Part shown: piece after piece, positions 1 through 9,088 of the stretch | Layout: each line of letters starts with the position of its first letter | How positions within the stretch are numbered: position 1 is the first letter of the stretch | Origin: Rhodococcus sp. AW25M09 | GTDB taxonomy: Bacteria; Actinomycetota; Actinomycetes; Mycobacteriales; Mycobacteriaceae | Reading direction: 5' to 3' | Length of the DNA stretch: 44,359 nt | NCBI RefSeq assembly: GCF_000333955.1 | Contig: NZ_CAPS01000036.1 | Coordinates: 1 to 44,359 of the forward strand | Notes under the pieces: generated by a model | The model's database searches: none | Told to the model about the DNA's origin: nothing | The model's input: only the letters and a program-made list of their open reading frames with translations | Made by a program: the position numbers and the translations under genes

Positions 1-28
1 CACTCACATGCGGCGAAGCCGCATACTG
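1..28 (+). repeat. tail of a dispersed palindromic element
   Basis: The first bases contain a small hairpin, GCGGC-gaa-GCCGC, preceded by TCACAT. An almost identical string (TCACATGCGGCGCAGCCGC, one mismatch) follows the long hairpin at 32315-32352. The window therefore seems to begin inside a second copy of the same intergenic element, just upstream of tgt. Only the tail is visible. Confidence 0.5.
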
Positions 29-33
29 ACGCG

Positions 34-1272
34 GTGAGTTTTTCCAGTTTCGGCTTCGACATCGGCACCCGGCTCGACGGTGCACTCGGACGCACCGGCA
101 CCATCCACACCCCGCACGGCGACATCGCCACCCCCGCATTCATTGCGGTGGGCACCAAGGCGACCGTCAAAGCGGTGCTGCCGGAGGCGATGAAGGAGCT
201 CGGCGCACAGGCGGTACTCGCCAACGCCTATCACCTGTACCTGCAGCCGGGCTCGGACATCGTCGACGAGGCGGGCGGGCTGGGCAAGTTCATGAACTGG
301 GACGGGCCGACGTTCACCGACAGCGGCGGATTCCAGGTGATGTCGCTCGGCGTCGGCTTCAAGAAAGTCATCTCCATGGACGTCGCACGAGTGCAGTCCG
401 ACGACGTCATCGCCGAGGGTAAGGAGCGACTGGCCCACGTCGACGACGACGGCGTGACGTTCAAGTCTCATCTCGACGGGTCCAAGCATCGCTTCACTCC
501 CGAGGTGTCGATGCAGATTCAGCATCGCCTCGGTGCCGACATCATGTTCGCCTTCGACGAGCTGACCACGCTGATGAATACCCGCGGCTATCAGGAAATG
601 TCGGTCGATCGAACCCAGGCCTGGGCGAAGCGATGTGTGCTCGAGCACGAGCGGCTCACGATCGAGCGTGCCGACAAGCCTTACCAGGCGCTGTTCGGGG
701 TGGTGCAGGGCGCGCAGTACGAGGATCTACGACGCAAGGCCGCCCACGATCTCGAGACCATCACCGGTGAGACCGGCCGAGGCTTCGACGGTTACGGGAT
801 CGGCGGCGCGCTCGAGAAACAGAACCTCGGCACCATCACTCGCTGGGTCAACGAGGAACTGCCCGAACACAAGCCGCGTCACATGCTCGGAATCAGCGAG
901 CCGGACGATTTCTTCACCGCTATCGAGAACGGGGCCGACACCTTCGATTGCGTCAATCCCTCACGCGTGGCGCGGAACGCGGCGATCTACGTGCCGACGG
1001 GCCGCTTCAACATCAACACCGCCAAGCATCGACGCGACTTCACTCCGATCGACGACAGCTGCGACTGCTATACCTGCGCGCACTACACCAAGGCCTATAT
1101 CCATCACCTGTTCAAGGCCAAGGAAATGCTCGCGTCGACGCTGTGCACCATCCACAACGAGCGGTTCACGGTCAAGCTGGTCGACGACATCCGGGCATCG
1201 ATCGAGCAGGGCCGCTTCGCGGAGTTCAAGACGGAGTTTCTGGGTCGTTTCTATGCGCCGAAGACTGTGTGA
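34..1272 (+). CDS. tgt: tRNA-guanine(34) transglycosylase (Tgt)
   Basis: Exchanges guanine at position 34 of GUN-anticodon tRNAs for a queuosine precursor base. Family landmarks are clear: the DSGGFQ loop near residue 97, VVQG, the catalytic-region string TFDCVNPSRVARN, and a zinc site of the form CxCxxC...H (CDCYTC, then CTIHN). The protein is 412 aa, longer than the roughly 375-aa E. coli enzyme, with extra sequence after DSGGFQVMSLG. Two pocket segments differ from preQ1-type bacterial enzymes: DECT is DELT here, and GGLAVGE is GGALEKQ. This may mean a different base preference, possibly queuine. It starts at GTG 34. The last 47 bp overlap the convergent PNPOx-like gene. The identification as Tgt is secure; the substrate shift is inference. 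Confidence 0.96.
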   Translation: MSFSSFGFDIGTRLDGALGRTGTIHTPHGDIATPAFIAVGTKATVKAVLPEAMKELGAQAVLANAYHLYLQPGSDIVDEAGGLGKFMNWDGPTFTDSGGFQVMSLGVGFKKVISMDVARVQSDDVIAEGKERLAHVDDDGVTFKSHLDGSKHRFTPEVSMQIQHRLGADIMFAFDELTTLMNTRGYQEMSVDRTQAWAKRCVLEHERLTIERADKPYQALFGVVQGAQYEDLRRKAAHDLETITGETGRGFDGYGIGGALEKQNLGTITRWVNEELPEHKPRHMLGISEPDDFFTAIENGADTFDCVNPSRVARNAAIYVPTGRFNINTAKHRRDFTPIDDSCDCYTCAHYTKAYIHHLFKAKEMLASTLCTIHNERFTVKLVDDIRASIEQGRFAEFKTEFLGRFYAPKTV

Positions 1273-1942
1273 GTCGAGATTCGAGTACGGAAATCCGTTG
1301 CAGTAGTTCAGCTTCCCTCTCGGCGGCCTTGCGCTGATACACCTGCGAGAGCTCCGCGAGATATTCTGCGTCGTAGCGGGGGATGATGCTGCGGGTGCAG
1401 TTCCAGTCGACAGCCTCGACGTCGATGACGACGCTGCGCTCGCAGGTTGCCCCCACGGTTCGGTCCCCGAGGTTCTTCAGGCGCTCCAGCAGTTCGGGGT
1501 CGTCGGCTGCCTCGACGGTATGGGCCCGGCCGTAGAGCTTGAGCCGTTGGCGCAGAGGGTAATTCACCAGGAACAGCGCGACGCGATCGTCGTGATCGAG
1601 GTTGGCTGCCGTCACGTACTGATGGTTGCCGGCGAAGTCCGCGAATCCCAACGTCCGGTCGTCGAGGACCTGCAGGAATCCCTTCGGGCCACTCCGATAC
1701 TGGATGTAGGGCCAGCCCGTTTCGGCAACGGTGGCGATCTGGAACTGATCCAGCGCACGAATCATGGCCTTTTCGCGATCGTCGAGAGGCGTCGGGCCGT
1801 CGTCGGGGCGCTCGGTCTGCGAGCCGTACGCGTTGTAGCTGCCGTCGACTTTCTGCCGCGCCACCGCAGCAGGGCCGAACATCAGATGGTGATAATGGTT
1901 GCTCTGCGGCACGGAGCCACCATACGACAATTCATGCATCAC
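1226..1942 (-). CDS. pyridoxamine 5'-phosphate oxidase-family FMN-binding protein
   Basis: 238 aa. The central part (ATVAETGWPYIQYRSGPKGFLQVLDD, then FADFAGNHQYVTAANLDHDDRVALFLVNYP) has the split-barrel flavin-binding pattern of PNPOx-like proteins that reduce or bind small molecules rather than make pyridoxal phosphate. The last 35 residues are charged and likely a coiled coil (AEREAELLQRISVLESRL). It starts at ATG 1942, immediately followed by a second ATG. It is transcribed away from the NRPS gene, sharing a 104-bp intergenic region that holds a perfect palindrome. Its 3' end runs 47 bp into tgt on the opposite strand. The substrate is unknown; a flavin reductase or a haem/F420-type binding role cannot be separated from sequence alone. 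Confidence 0.8.
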   Translation of the reverse strand: MMHELSYGGSVPQSNHYHHLMFGPAAVARQKVDGSYNAYGSQTERPDDGPTPLDDREKAMIRALDQFQIATVAETGWPYIQYRSGPKGFLQVLDDRTLGFADFAGNHQYVTAANLDHDDRVALFLVNYPLRQRLKLYGRAHTVEAADDPELLERLKNLGDRTVGATCERSVVIDVEAVDWNCTRSIIPRYDAEYLAELSQVYQRKAAEREAELLQRISVLESRLTQSSAHRNDPETPS

Positions 1943-2001
1943 CCCACTTCAGGCCTGTGCGCGGCACTTGCGGAATCGACCCGCTGGACCGGCGATGTAG
2001 C

Positions 2002-2028
2002 CTATTACTACTGAGTATGTAGTAATAG
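2002..2028. promoter_or_regulatory. perfect AT-rich palindrome, probable operator
   Basis: CTATTACTAC, seven bases, GTAGTAATAG: a perfect 10-bp inverted repeat, strikingly AT-rich for this genome. It lies between the divergent PNPOx-like gene (start 1942) and the NRPS gene (start 2047), 18 bp before the NRPS start. The size and symmetry suit a dimeric repressor of TetR, MarR or PadR type. No regulator gene is adjacent. Confidence 0.6.
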
Positions 2029-2046
2029 GATTGCTGTGGGGGGACC

Positions 2047-5000
2047 ATGATCGACGACGCTGTGCCTGTGAGTTCGTCCCAGGCCGATATTTGGCTGGCG
2101 CAGCAGTTCATGCCCCAGGTCCCCTTCACCATTGCGTACTACGTCGACGTCGTCGGTGCCGTCGACGTCGACGTTCTGGCCGAGTGCGGAAGCAGGGCGC
2201 ACCGGGAGTTCTCGTCGTCCACGTTGCGGATTCACGAGGTGGATGGCACCCCGATGCAGCGGTTCCTGCCCCGCGAGACCGACTCGGTGCAGAGCCTCGA
2301 CTTCCGCGGACACGATCATCCGGCCGATGCGGCCACCAGGTGGATGAACGAGGATTGCCGGACTCCCTTCTTGATGGACGGCCAACTCGTGCGTCTGCGT
2401 GTCCTCCGGGTCGGGGACGATCGCGTGTTCTGGTACACCAGGGCCCATCACATCGCACTCGACGGATATGCCTCGATGAAGGTGCTCGAGCGGGCGGCCG
2501 CGCTGTATGCCGCCGCGCACGACGGCGTCGAGCCCGCGCAGATCGAGCCGACCACTCCCGAGGCACTGCTGGCCGAAGACGAGCGCTATCGCACGTCCAG
2601 CCGCGCGCGCCGCGATCTGGCCCACTGGGAGTCCACCGATCTCGGATACACCGAGCCTCTCGGCCGGACGGCTCAGCCGGCATCGATGCCCATCGTGGTC
2701 GGTGAGGATCGATCGATTTCCCTCAGCGCACCAGGCGCGGCGCAGCACGCCACGTCGACGGTGGTGATCGCTGCATTCGCGGCGTACCTCGCGCGCATGA
2801 ACGACACCGAAGACGTGGATCTGTCGTTGCCGGTCTCGGCGCGGCCGACAGCACTGCTGCGCCGGGCCGGGTCCTCGTTGTCCAATGTGGTGCCACTGCG
2901 ACTGCCGGGCGTCGGATCGGCGACGGTGAACAGCGCCGTCAAGTCCACCGAGGTGGCGATCGGCGGCGTGCTGCGGCATCAGCGCAGCAGACCACCGGCA
3001 GCGACAAGCGGAAATGCTCTGCATGCGGGTCGTTTCGGCCCGACGATCAACGTGATGATGTTCGCCAACACCGTGGCGATGGGCGATTTCGACGGCGAGA
3101 TCAACATTTTGACCACGGGCCCGGTCGCGGATCTCGCGGTGAACATCTATCCGGGGCGTGCCGGAGTGCGGCCACGCATCGATTTCGAGGCCAACCCTGC
3201 CGCGTACACGCCCGACGACCTCGCTCGACACCACGATCGGTTCCTGCATTTCCTCGATCGGTTCTCCGAATCCGGCCGCGGCGACACTGCAGTAGCAGAG
3301 CTGGACCTACTCCTGCCGGGCGAATCGCAATCGACGCCTGCGTCGGTGGGCGCTGCCGCGACGGAGCGGGGGACGCTCGACGACGTGTTCTCGACGGCAA
3401 TCATGGAGCACAGCAATCGAATTGCGATCCAGGATGCCGACATCGCCGTGACCTACGGTGACCTGGCCACCAGGGTCGACGCACTCGCGTGCACGTTGCG
3501 GCACCGAGGAATCGGCACGGAGGACCGGGTCGCGGTGCGCATCGGCCGATCCGTTGCCGGGATCGTCGCGTTCTGGGCGATCGCACGAGTGGGTGCGGTG
3601 TACGTCCCGGTCGACCCCAACCATCCCCGCGAGCGAGCGCTGTTCGTGCTGCGTGACAGCGGAGCTGTGCTGGGAATCTGCTCCGAAGCCGAAGAATTGG
3701 GCGATCTGGAGTGGCTGCACCTCGGCGATGTGGTCGACGCGGAAGGTTCGAGCGGGTCCGCGACGTCGGCACCCCACCGGGCGTCCTACGTCATCTACAC
3801 CTCGGGATCGACGGGAACTCCCAAAGGTGTCGTCGTCACCGATGATGGCATCGGTGCTCTGGTGCAACAGATTCGGAGCAGCTACGCCCTCGACGCCGAT
3901 TCGCGCGTCTGTCATCTCGCGTCGCCCGGATTCGACACGGCCGTCGTGGAAGTACTCGCCGCGGCCACAGCGGGCGCTGCCGTGGTGATCGCGCCTGCCG
4001 GTAGCTACGGCGGCACCGAACTGACAGAACTGATTGCCCAGCAATTGATTACGCATCTGCTGATCACGCCATCGGCATTGGCGACGTTGAACCCTGCAGA
4101 GCTGGGCGGCGTCGGCGCCATCATCATCGGCGGTGAGGCCGCACCGCAGGACACGGTCGACCGGTGGTCGGCCGGTCGCCGACTGCTCAATGCGTACGGA
4201 CCCACCGAAACGACCTGCAGTGTCACGATGACCGCGTCGCTGCACCAGGGCAGCAACCTCGGAATCGGTCGAGCGATGGTGGGTGCGGTGATTCACCTAC
4301 TCGATCGCGCTCTGCGTCCCGTCCCGATCGGTGCTGTCGGCGAAATCTACATCGAGACCCCCGGTGTCGCCCGTGGGTACCTCGGTCGTACCGCGGACAC
4401 TGCGGCTCGCTTCGTCGCGAATCCGTTCGGCATCAGCGGGCTTCGGATGTTCCGCAGTGGGGATCGGGCGCGTGTACGCACCGACGGAACGCTGGAATTT
4501 TTGGGCCGTACCGACGATCAGGTCAAGATTCGCGGCAATCGCGTCGAACTGGGTGAGGTCGACGCGGCACTGCGTGCACACCCGGACGTCGCCGCGGCGA
4601 CATCGGCACTGCGCCGTAGCAACAACGGTGACCTGCGCATAGATGGCTACGTCGTTGCTGCGCGCACCGACCAGGTGCTCGACACCCTGCGGATTCGCAA
4701 TGATCTCGCAGATCGGTTGCCCGCGCACATGGTGCCCTCGACCATCTCGGTTCTGGACGACATTCCGCTGACCATCAATCGGAAGATCGATCGCGCTGCG
4801 CTTCCGGCCCCGGACCTGTCGATGCCGTCGACCGGTCCTCGAGCCGAACCGTTCGGTGCCACCGAAGAGATGGTCGCGGCAGCGTTCTCACGCGTCCTCG
4901 ACAGGGATGAGATCGACTGCGCCGCATCGTTCTTCGATCTAGGTGGTGACTCGCTGGCGGCGACCAGGGTCGTCGCTTCGGTGCGTGCCGAGCGATCGGT

Positions 5001-6444
5001 GGATATCGGCGTACGCGACCTCGCCGCGGCCCCGTCCGTTCAGGCCCTGGCGGCACGGATCGACGACCGTCTTCTGCTCGGCGTGCAGCACAATTCACGA
5101 CCTGAGCGAGGGATGGCGGCCGGGGTCGCGGCCGTCCCGCTCGCTCCGCAGCAGCGCCACCTCGATCGAAGCGCTCGGCTGCCGCTCTACAACCTGCCGT
5201 TCACAGTCTCGATCTCCGGGCATCTCGATGCCGACGCAGCCTCGCAGGCCTTGACCGACCTGATCGGACGGCACACCACGCTGCGCACTCGATACCCGGA
5301 CTCCGATGCGGGTCCGGTGCAGGTGCTCGAGCCGGACCCCACTGTGGCGGCACCGGACCTCGACGTCGTCGATTTCTCCGCCGCTGCGGTCTCGCAGATT
5401 GTCGAGCAACCGTTCGATGTTCGAGCCGAATTCCCTCTCCGCGCGCGAATGTTCGCGGTGAAGCCCGATCGGCACGTGCTCGCCTGCGCCGTTCACCACA
5501 GTGCGGCGGACGGTTGGTCTCTGGGTCTGTTGGCGTCGGATTTCGTACTGGCGTATCACGCCAGGATGACCGGTGCGGTCCCGGCGTGGTCCGAATTGCC
5601 CTTGCAGTACGCCGATTACAGCGTGTGGGCCGCCGACCGCGATGTGTCGGGAGAGATGGACTTCTGGCGCGCAGAACTGGCAGGTGTGCCCGGTACTGCA
5701 GAGTTGCCACTGGACCGGGCGCGAGGCCTGACGTGGGATTTTGCCGGCGCACGCACTGCGCTCCACCTCGGCAGGTCGGTGGGCGAAGAGATGGATTCTC
5801 TCGCGCAACGCTGTGGGACAGGACGATTCACCGTGGTGCGCGCAGCGTTGCTGATCCTCCTCGCGGAGAAGACGGCGACCACCGACATCGTCGTCGGGAC
5901 CCCAGTTGCCGGTCGCGACGACCCGAACCTCGAACAGCTCGTCGGTACTTTCACCACTACGGTCGCGATCCGAACGGACATCACATCTGCCACGACCGTC
6001 GAGGACGTCGTGCAGTTGGCCCGCGCGAGCGAACTGCGGGCCTTCGATCACGCGTCGGTGCCGTTCGAAGATGTCGCGGCCGATCTCGCTGCGGAGTCGA
6101 CGGATTCACGTCACCCGATCTTCCAGGTGGCGCTCTCCTTGGACGTCTTCACTGCTGCGACCTTCGATCTCGGAGACGCTCGCTTCGAGGTCACGCCTCG
6201 GCCGATCGACATCGCGAAATGCGATCTCCACTTCCACGTGACCGAACGTCGGGACGAGGAAGGTAAGGCTATCGAGACCGATATCGACATCGTCTATCCC
6301 ACAACGCTCTTCGACTCGAGCACCGTTGTGGAGCTCGGTCGGCGTTTGGAACGGATCGTGCACGCGGTTGTGGCAGAACCCGACTTGCCGTGGCGAGATC
6401 TGGCTGCGGTCGAACCGTCGCCGCAACTACTACACGGTGTGTAG
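2047..6444 (+). CDS. non-ribosomal peptide synthetase, C-A-PCP-C
   Basis: 1465 aa. Condensation domain 1 has HHIALDG at residues 134-140. The adenylation domain has YTSGSTGTPKG near 582-593, FDTAVVE near 628 and NAYGPTE near 715. The carrier domain has LGGDSL, with the phosphopantetheine serine at about 969. A second complete condensation domain has HHSAADG at 1150-1156, and the protein ends there. There is no thioesterase, reductase or epimerase domain, and no MbtH-type gene or further module in the window. A rough reading of the A-domain specificity code is D-T-V-L-I-G-A-C-S-K, which I cannot assign to an amino acid. Start ATG 2047 follows a G-rich ribosome site. The terminal C domain implies release onto a free amine or hydroxyl, or transfer to a partner protein encoded elsewhere. 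Confidence 0.95.
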   Translation: MIDDAVPVSSSQADIWLAQQFMPQVPFTIAYYVDVVGAVDVDVLAECGSRAHREFSSSTLRIHEVDGTPMQRFLPRETDSVQSLDFRGHDHPADAATRWMNEDCRTPFLMDGQLVRLRVLRVGDDRVFWYTRAHHIALDGYASMKVLERAAALYAAAHDGVEPAQIEPTTPEALLAEDERYRTSSRARRDLAHWESTDLGYTEPLGRTAQPASMPIVVGEDRSISLSAPGAAQHATSTVVIAAFAAYLARMNDTEDVDLSLPVSARPTALLRRAGSSLSNVVPLRLPGVGSATVNSAVKSTEVAIGGVLRHQRSRPPAATSGNALHAGRFGPTINVMMFANTVAMGDFDGEINILTTGPVADLAVNIYPGRAGVRPRIDFEANPAAYTPDDLARHHDRFLHFLDRFSESGRGDTAVAELDLLLPGESQSTPASVGAAATERGTLDDVFSTAIMEHSNRIAIQDADIAVTYGDLATRVDALACTLRHRGIGTEDRVAVRIGRSVAGIVAFWAIARVGAVYVPVDPNHPRERALFVLRDSGAVLGICSEAEELGDLEWLHLGDVVDAEGSSGSATSAPHRASYVIYTSGSTGTPKGVVVTDDGIGALVQQIRSSYALDADSRVCHLASPGFDTAVVEVLAAATAGAAVVIAPAGSYGGTELTELIAQQLITHLLITPSALATLNPAELGGVGAIIIGGEAAPQDTVDRWSAGRRLLNAYGPTETTCSVTMTASLHQGSNLGIGRAMVGAVIHLLDRALRPVPIGAVGEIYIETPGVARGYLGRTADTAARFVANPFGISGLRMFRSGDRARVRTDGTLEFLGRTDDQVKIRGNRVELGEVDAALRAHPDVAAATSALRRSNNGDLRIDGYVVAARTDQVLDTLRIRNDLADRLPAHMVPSTISVLDDIPLTINRKIDRAALPAPDLSMPSTGPRAEPFGATEEMVAAAFSRVLDRDEIDCAASFFDLGGDSLAATRVVASVRAERSVDIGVRDLAAAPSVQALAARIDDRLLLGVQHNSRPERGMAAGVAAVPLAPQQRHLDRSARLPLYNLPFTVSISGHLDADAASQALTDLIGRHTTLRTRYPDSDAGPVQVLEPDPTVAAPDLDVVDFSAAAVSQIVEQPFDVRAEFPLRARMFAVKPDRHVLACAVHHSAADGWSLGLLASDFVLAYHARMTGAVPAWSELPLQYADYSVWAADRDVSGEMDFWRAELAGVPGTAELPLDRARGLTWDFAGARTALHLGRSVGEEMDSLAQRCGTGRFTVVRAALLILLAEKTATTDIVVGTPVAGRDDPNLEQLVGTFTTTVAIRTDITSATTVEDVVQLARASELRAFDHASVPFEDVAADLAAESTDSRHPIFQVALSLDVFTAATFDLGDARFEVTPRPIDIAKCDLHFHVTERRDEEGKAIETDIDIVYPTTLFDSSTVVELGRRLERIVHAVVAEPDLPWRDLAAVEPSPQLLHGV

Positions 6445-6494
6445 CATTGCCGGTGCGTGATGTGCACGCGACTTCGAATTCAGCGGGAGAACGC

Positions 6495-6971
6495 ATGTCC
6501 ACCATCAACGGCCTACCGGCCCACATTCTGCTGGTTCACTTCATCGTGGTGCTGGCACCGCTGACTGCAATACTCGCCATCGCCGCCAGTATCTGGACGG
6601 CAGTGCGCAGCAGGCTGGTCTGGCTCATCGCAGCGCTGGCCCTGATCACCGTGGTGTTGACGCCGCTGACGACCGACGCCGGTGAATGGCTCGAGAAGCG
6701 CGTGCCCGAGACCGCGGCCGTCGAACAGCACACCGAAGTCGGTGACTCGATGATCTACTTCTCCATCGGTCTGGTGGTCGTCGCTGCGCTGCTGGTGTTC
6801 CTGCATCTGCGGGAGCGTCGCGGCAACGCACCCGTGCGTTGGCAGTCGATTGCAGTGGTGGTGTTGGCTGTGGTGATCGGAGTGGCCACAATGGTCCAGG
6901 TGTACAGAATCGGAGAGTCCGGCGCCCGCGCCGCATGGGACGACGTATCAGCGACGGCAGACAATGGCTGA
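6495..6971 (+). CDS. DUF2231-type membrane protein
   Basis: 158 aa with four predicted membrane helices. The opening (INGLPAHILLVHFIVVLAPLTA) matches the DUF2231 pattern, in which a histidine-bearing LPAHxxxVHF motif enters the first helix. The function of the family is unknown; haem or metal association is sometimes suggested. Start ATG 6495 is preferred over an upstream in-frame start at 6390 because a GGGAG site precedes it and the upstream part overlaps the NRPS. It ends 8 bp inside the following transporter gene, so the two are probably co-translated. The gap to the NRPS is 50 bp, so one transcript is possible. Confidence 0.8.
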   Translation: MSTINGLPAHILLVHFIVVLAPLTAILAIAASIWTAVRSRLVWLIAALALITVVLTPLTTDAGEWLEKRVPETAAVEQHTEVGDSMIYFSIGLVVVAALLVFLHLRERRGNAPVRWQSIAVVVLAVVIGVATMVQVYRIGESGARAAWDDVSATADNG

Positions 6972-7683
6972 CGCAGAACCGAGCCTGCACGAACACGAAC
7001 CGCACGGGGATCTCTCCAGTCGGCTGAACTGGCTTCGGGCCGGCGTATTGGGGGCCAACGACGGCATCGTCTCCACCGCGGGTCTGGTCGTCGGTGTCGC
7101 AGCCGCCACCACCGACCGCGGATCGCTGTTGACGGCCGGCGTCGCGGGGCTCGTCGCGGGAGCCGTGTCCATGGCCCTGGGTGAGTACGTCTCGGTCAGC
7201 ACACAGCGTGACACCGAACGTTCGCTGCTGATCAAAGAACGCCGAGAGTTGGAAGAGCAACCCGAGGAAGAACTGGCCGAGCTCGCGGCGCTCTACGAGG
7301 CCAAGGGTTTGTCGGCCGAGACTGCGCAGACCGTCGCTCGCGAACTCACCGACCACGATCCGTTCGCCGCGCACGTGGACATCGAGCTGGGAATCGACCC
7401 GGATGCGTTGACCAATCCCTGGCACGCTGCCGGATCGTCGGCAGTGTCCTTCGTCAGCGGAGCACTGCTGCCGTTGCTGTCCATTCTGTTGTTCTCCGCA
7501 TCGCTCCGAGTGCCGGTGACATTCGTTGTGGTGCTGGTGGCTCTGGCACTGACCGGCAGCATCAGCGCGCGTCTCGGCGGTTCGCCGGGTCGGCCGGCGG
7601 TGACCCGAGTCGTCATCGGCGGTGCCATCGCGATGGCCGTCACGTACGCGATCGGTCAACTGGCAGGGGTCGCGGGTATCTGA
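6964..7683 (+). CDS. VIT1/CCC1-family Fe2+/Mn2+ transporter
   Basis: 239 aa. The start of the membrane domain (LNWLRAGVLGANDGIVSTAGLVVGV) is the hallmark of VIT1/CCC1 proteins, which move ferrous iron or manganese out of the cytosol. It is followed by GEYVSVSTQRDTE and a cytosolic stretch rich in Glu (KERRELEEQPEEELAEL) that matches the metal-binding region of the family. Three more hydrophobic helices close the protein. Its ATG overlaps the preceding DUF2231 gene by 8 bp. It faces the M56 peptidase gene with only 9 bp between stop codons. Iron versus manganese preference cannot be read from the sequence. Confidence 0.88.
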   Translation: MADAEPSLHEHEPHGDLSSRLNWLRAGVLGANDGIVSTAGLVVGVAAATTDRGSLLTAGVAGLVAGAVSMALGEYVSVSTQRDTERSLLIKERRELEEQPEEELAELAALYEAKGLSAETAQTVARELTDHDPFAAHVDIELGIDPDALTNPWHAAGSSAVSFVSGALLPLLSILLFSASLRVPVTFVVVLVALALTGSISARLGGSPGRPAVTRVVIGGAIAMAVTYAIGQLAGVAGI

Positions 7684-7692
7684 CGCCGGACC

Positions 7693-8574
7693 TCAGCGGA
7701 AAACCGAGGTGGGGGCTTCTCCGGTCTCGGGTGACACCACATCTTGCACGACGTCGAACAACGCCGTCGAGATGACGACGAAAGCAAGTATCAGTACCAA
7801 CCCCGCCGCGAGAATGCCGCGGTCGGGGCGATGCCGTGGTGGTTCGCTGAGTGCCTGCACGCGGCGCACGACGTCGCCGCCGGTGCTGGCGAGAGTGCGA
7901 GTTCCGTGGTCCAGGTGGGCCCGCAACAAGGCGGTTCTGGCGATGGCAGACAACGTATCCCGACGGCCGAGTACAGCAGCGCTCTCGTCTGCCTGCCGTT
8001 CGGCGGCATGCCGCACCGTCGCGGGGACCGGGTGCAGAATCGGATCGAATCGCGCCGCGATCTCACACATCTGGATCCACACGCTGTGACGATGCCGCAG
8101 GTGAGCGCGCTCGTGTTCGATCACCGCGCGTAATTCGCTGTCCGACAACGCCTCCGCCAGGCCCGTGGTGATCACGACGGCGCCGCCGCCGGAGGGAACG
8201 GCAAAGGCGTCGGGAACATCGGTGTCGACCAGCACGATTCCGTCCGTCGCTCGCGCCTCGTCACCGAATTCCGACGCGATCGACGCTCCGACCGCGACGC
8301 GTCGAACATGGCGGGCCACCTGCACCGAACGCCACAGGATCCACGCGGAGATGGCTACTCCCACCGAAACCCGTGCGATCTCAGCCGATTCCAGCAGCAC
8401 CGCCGCGAGCGCAGCCAAGGACGCTGCCACCGAGAACGCGGTGACCATGGACAGAATGGGCAGCAGTACGACGGCGGTCGAGGGATTGAGCAGGCGATCG
8501 AGATGCTCGGCTCCGGATCGGAGCAGCACTGACATCACCCACGGCAGCACTGCAATGATCAGGAGCAGGTTCAT
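7693..8574 (-). CDS. M56-family membrane metallopeptidase (BlaR1/MecR1-like)
   Basis: 293 aa. Several N-terminal membrane helices (residues 1-85) precede a zinc-protease motif HERAH at 154-158 within VIEHERAHLRHRHS, and one helix closes the C-terminus. The extracellular penicillin-binding sensor domain of BlaR1 is absent, as in most actinobacterial members. It overlaps the upstream BlaI-type repressor gene by 4 bp (ATGA), the arrangement expected for a repressor with a protease that inactivates it. The inducing signal is unknown. Confidence 0.86.
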   Translation of the reverse strand: MNLLLIIAVLPWVMSVLLRSGAEHLDRLLNPSTAVVLLPILSMVTAFSVAASLAALAAVLLESAEIARVSVGVAISAWILWRSVQVARHVRRVAVGASIASEFGDEARATDGIVLVDTDVPDAFAVPSGGGAVVITTGLAEALSDSELRAVIEHERAHLRHRHSVWIQMCEIAARFDPILHPVPATVRHAAERQADESAAVLGRRDTLSAIARTALLRAHLDHGTRTLASTGGDVVRRVQALSEPPRHRPDRGILAAGLVLILAFVVISTALFDVVQDVVSPETGEAPTSVFR

Positions 8575-8948
8575 CGATGCTGCTCGACTGATTCTGCTTT
8601 CGCCAGCAGCTCCCGCAGCGTGGCTTCGTCCTCGGGATCGAGTGAGGCCACGAAGTTGGCCAGCACATCGGCGCGTTCGGCTCTCGCGCCCAGTTCGGTG
8701 CGCATCCGCATCGCGGCACGAAGCGCGGGGATTTCATCGACCGGGGCATTGAGGGTGTAGACGAAGGATCGGCCGCGTCGCTCGCGATCGACGAGCCCTT
8801 TGCCGTGCAGGCGCACCAGCGCGGTCATGACCGTGGTGTGGGCGAGATCGGATCCGAGAAGTTCGCGGGCCTGCGCCACCGCCAACTCCGTATGCTCGCC
8901 GAGCAGCGTGAGGATGGACTCCTCCAGCCCTCCGGATGCTCTACGCAC
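8571..8948 (-). CDS. BlaI/MecI/CopY-family repressor
   Basis: 125 aa winged-helix regulator. The N-terminal half (LEESILTLLGEHTELAVAQARELL, then LAHTTVMTALVRLHGKGLVDRERRGRSFVYT) is the typical DNA-binding domain, with TTVMTALVRLHGKGLV as the recognition helix and wing. The acidic C-terminal helical part serves dimerisation and protease cleavage in the family. It is the first gene of a two-gene operon with the M56 peptidase and is divergent from kynA across a 140-bp gap. I see no clear BlaI operator in that gap. Confidence 0.88.
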   Translation of the reverse strand: MRRASGGLEESILTLLGEHTELAVAQARELLGSDLAHTTVMTALVRLHGKGLVDRERRGRSFVYTLNAPVDEIPALRAAMRMRTELGARAERADVLANFVASLDPEDEATLRELLAKAESVEQHR

Positions 8949-9088
8949 TTCGATTCCTCACTCGATCCGACTACTTCGAGGATAGGCCACCGCAGGCATT
9001 CTCGAAACTCGCCTATGTCACCGATCTAGCGGTCGGCAAGCATTTGTAATACGCTGGCGTCATCAGCCCACCACCTCGAGGACAAGCG

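Noticed and set aside
8949..9088. BlaI operator in the blaI/kynA gap
   Set aside because: Only a poor inverted match around CTACTTCGAGGATAG; not better than chance.
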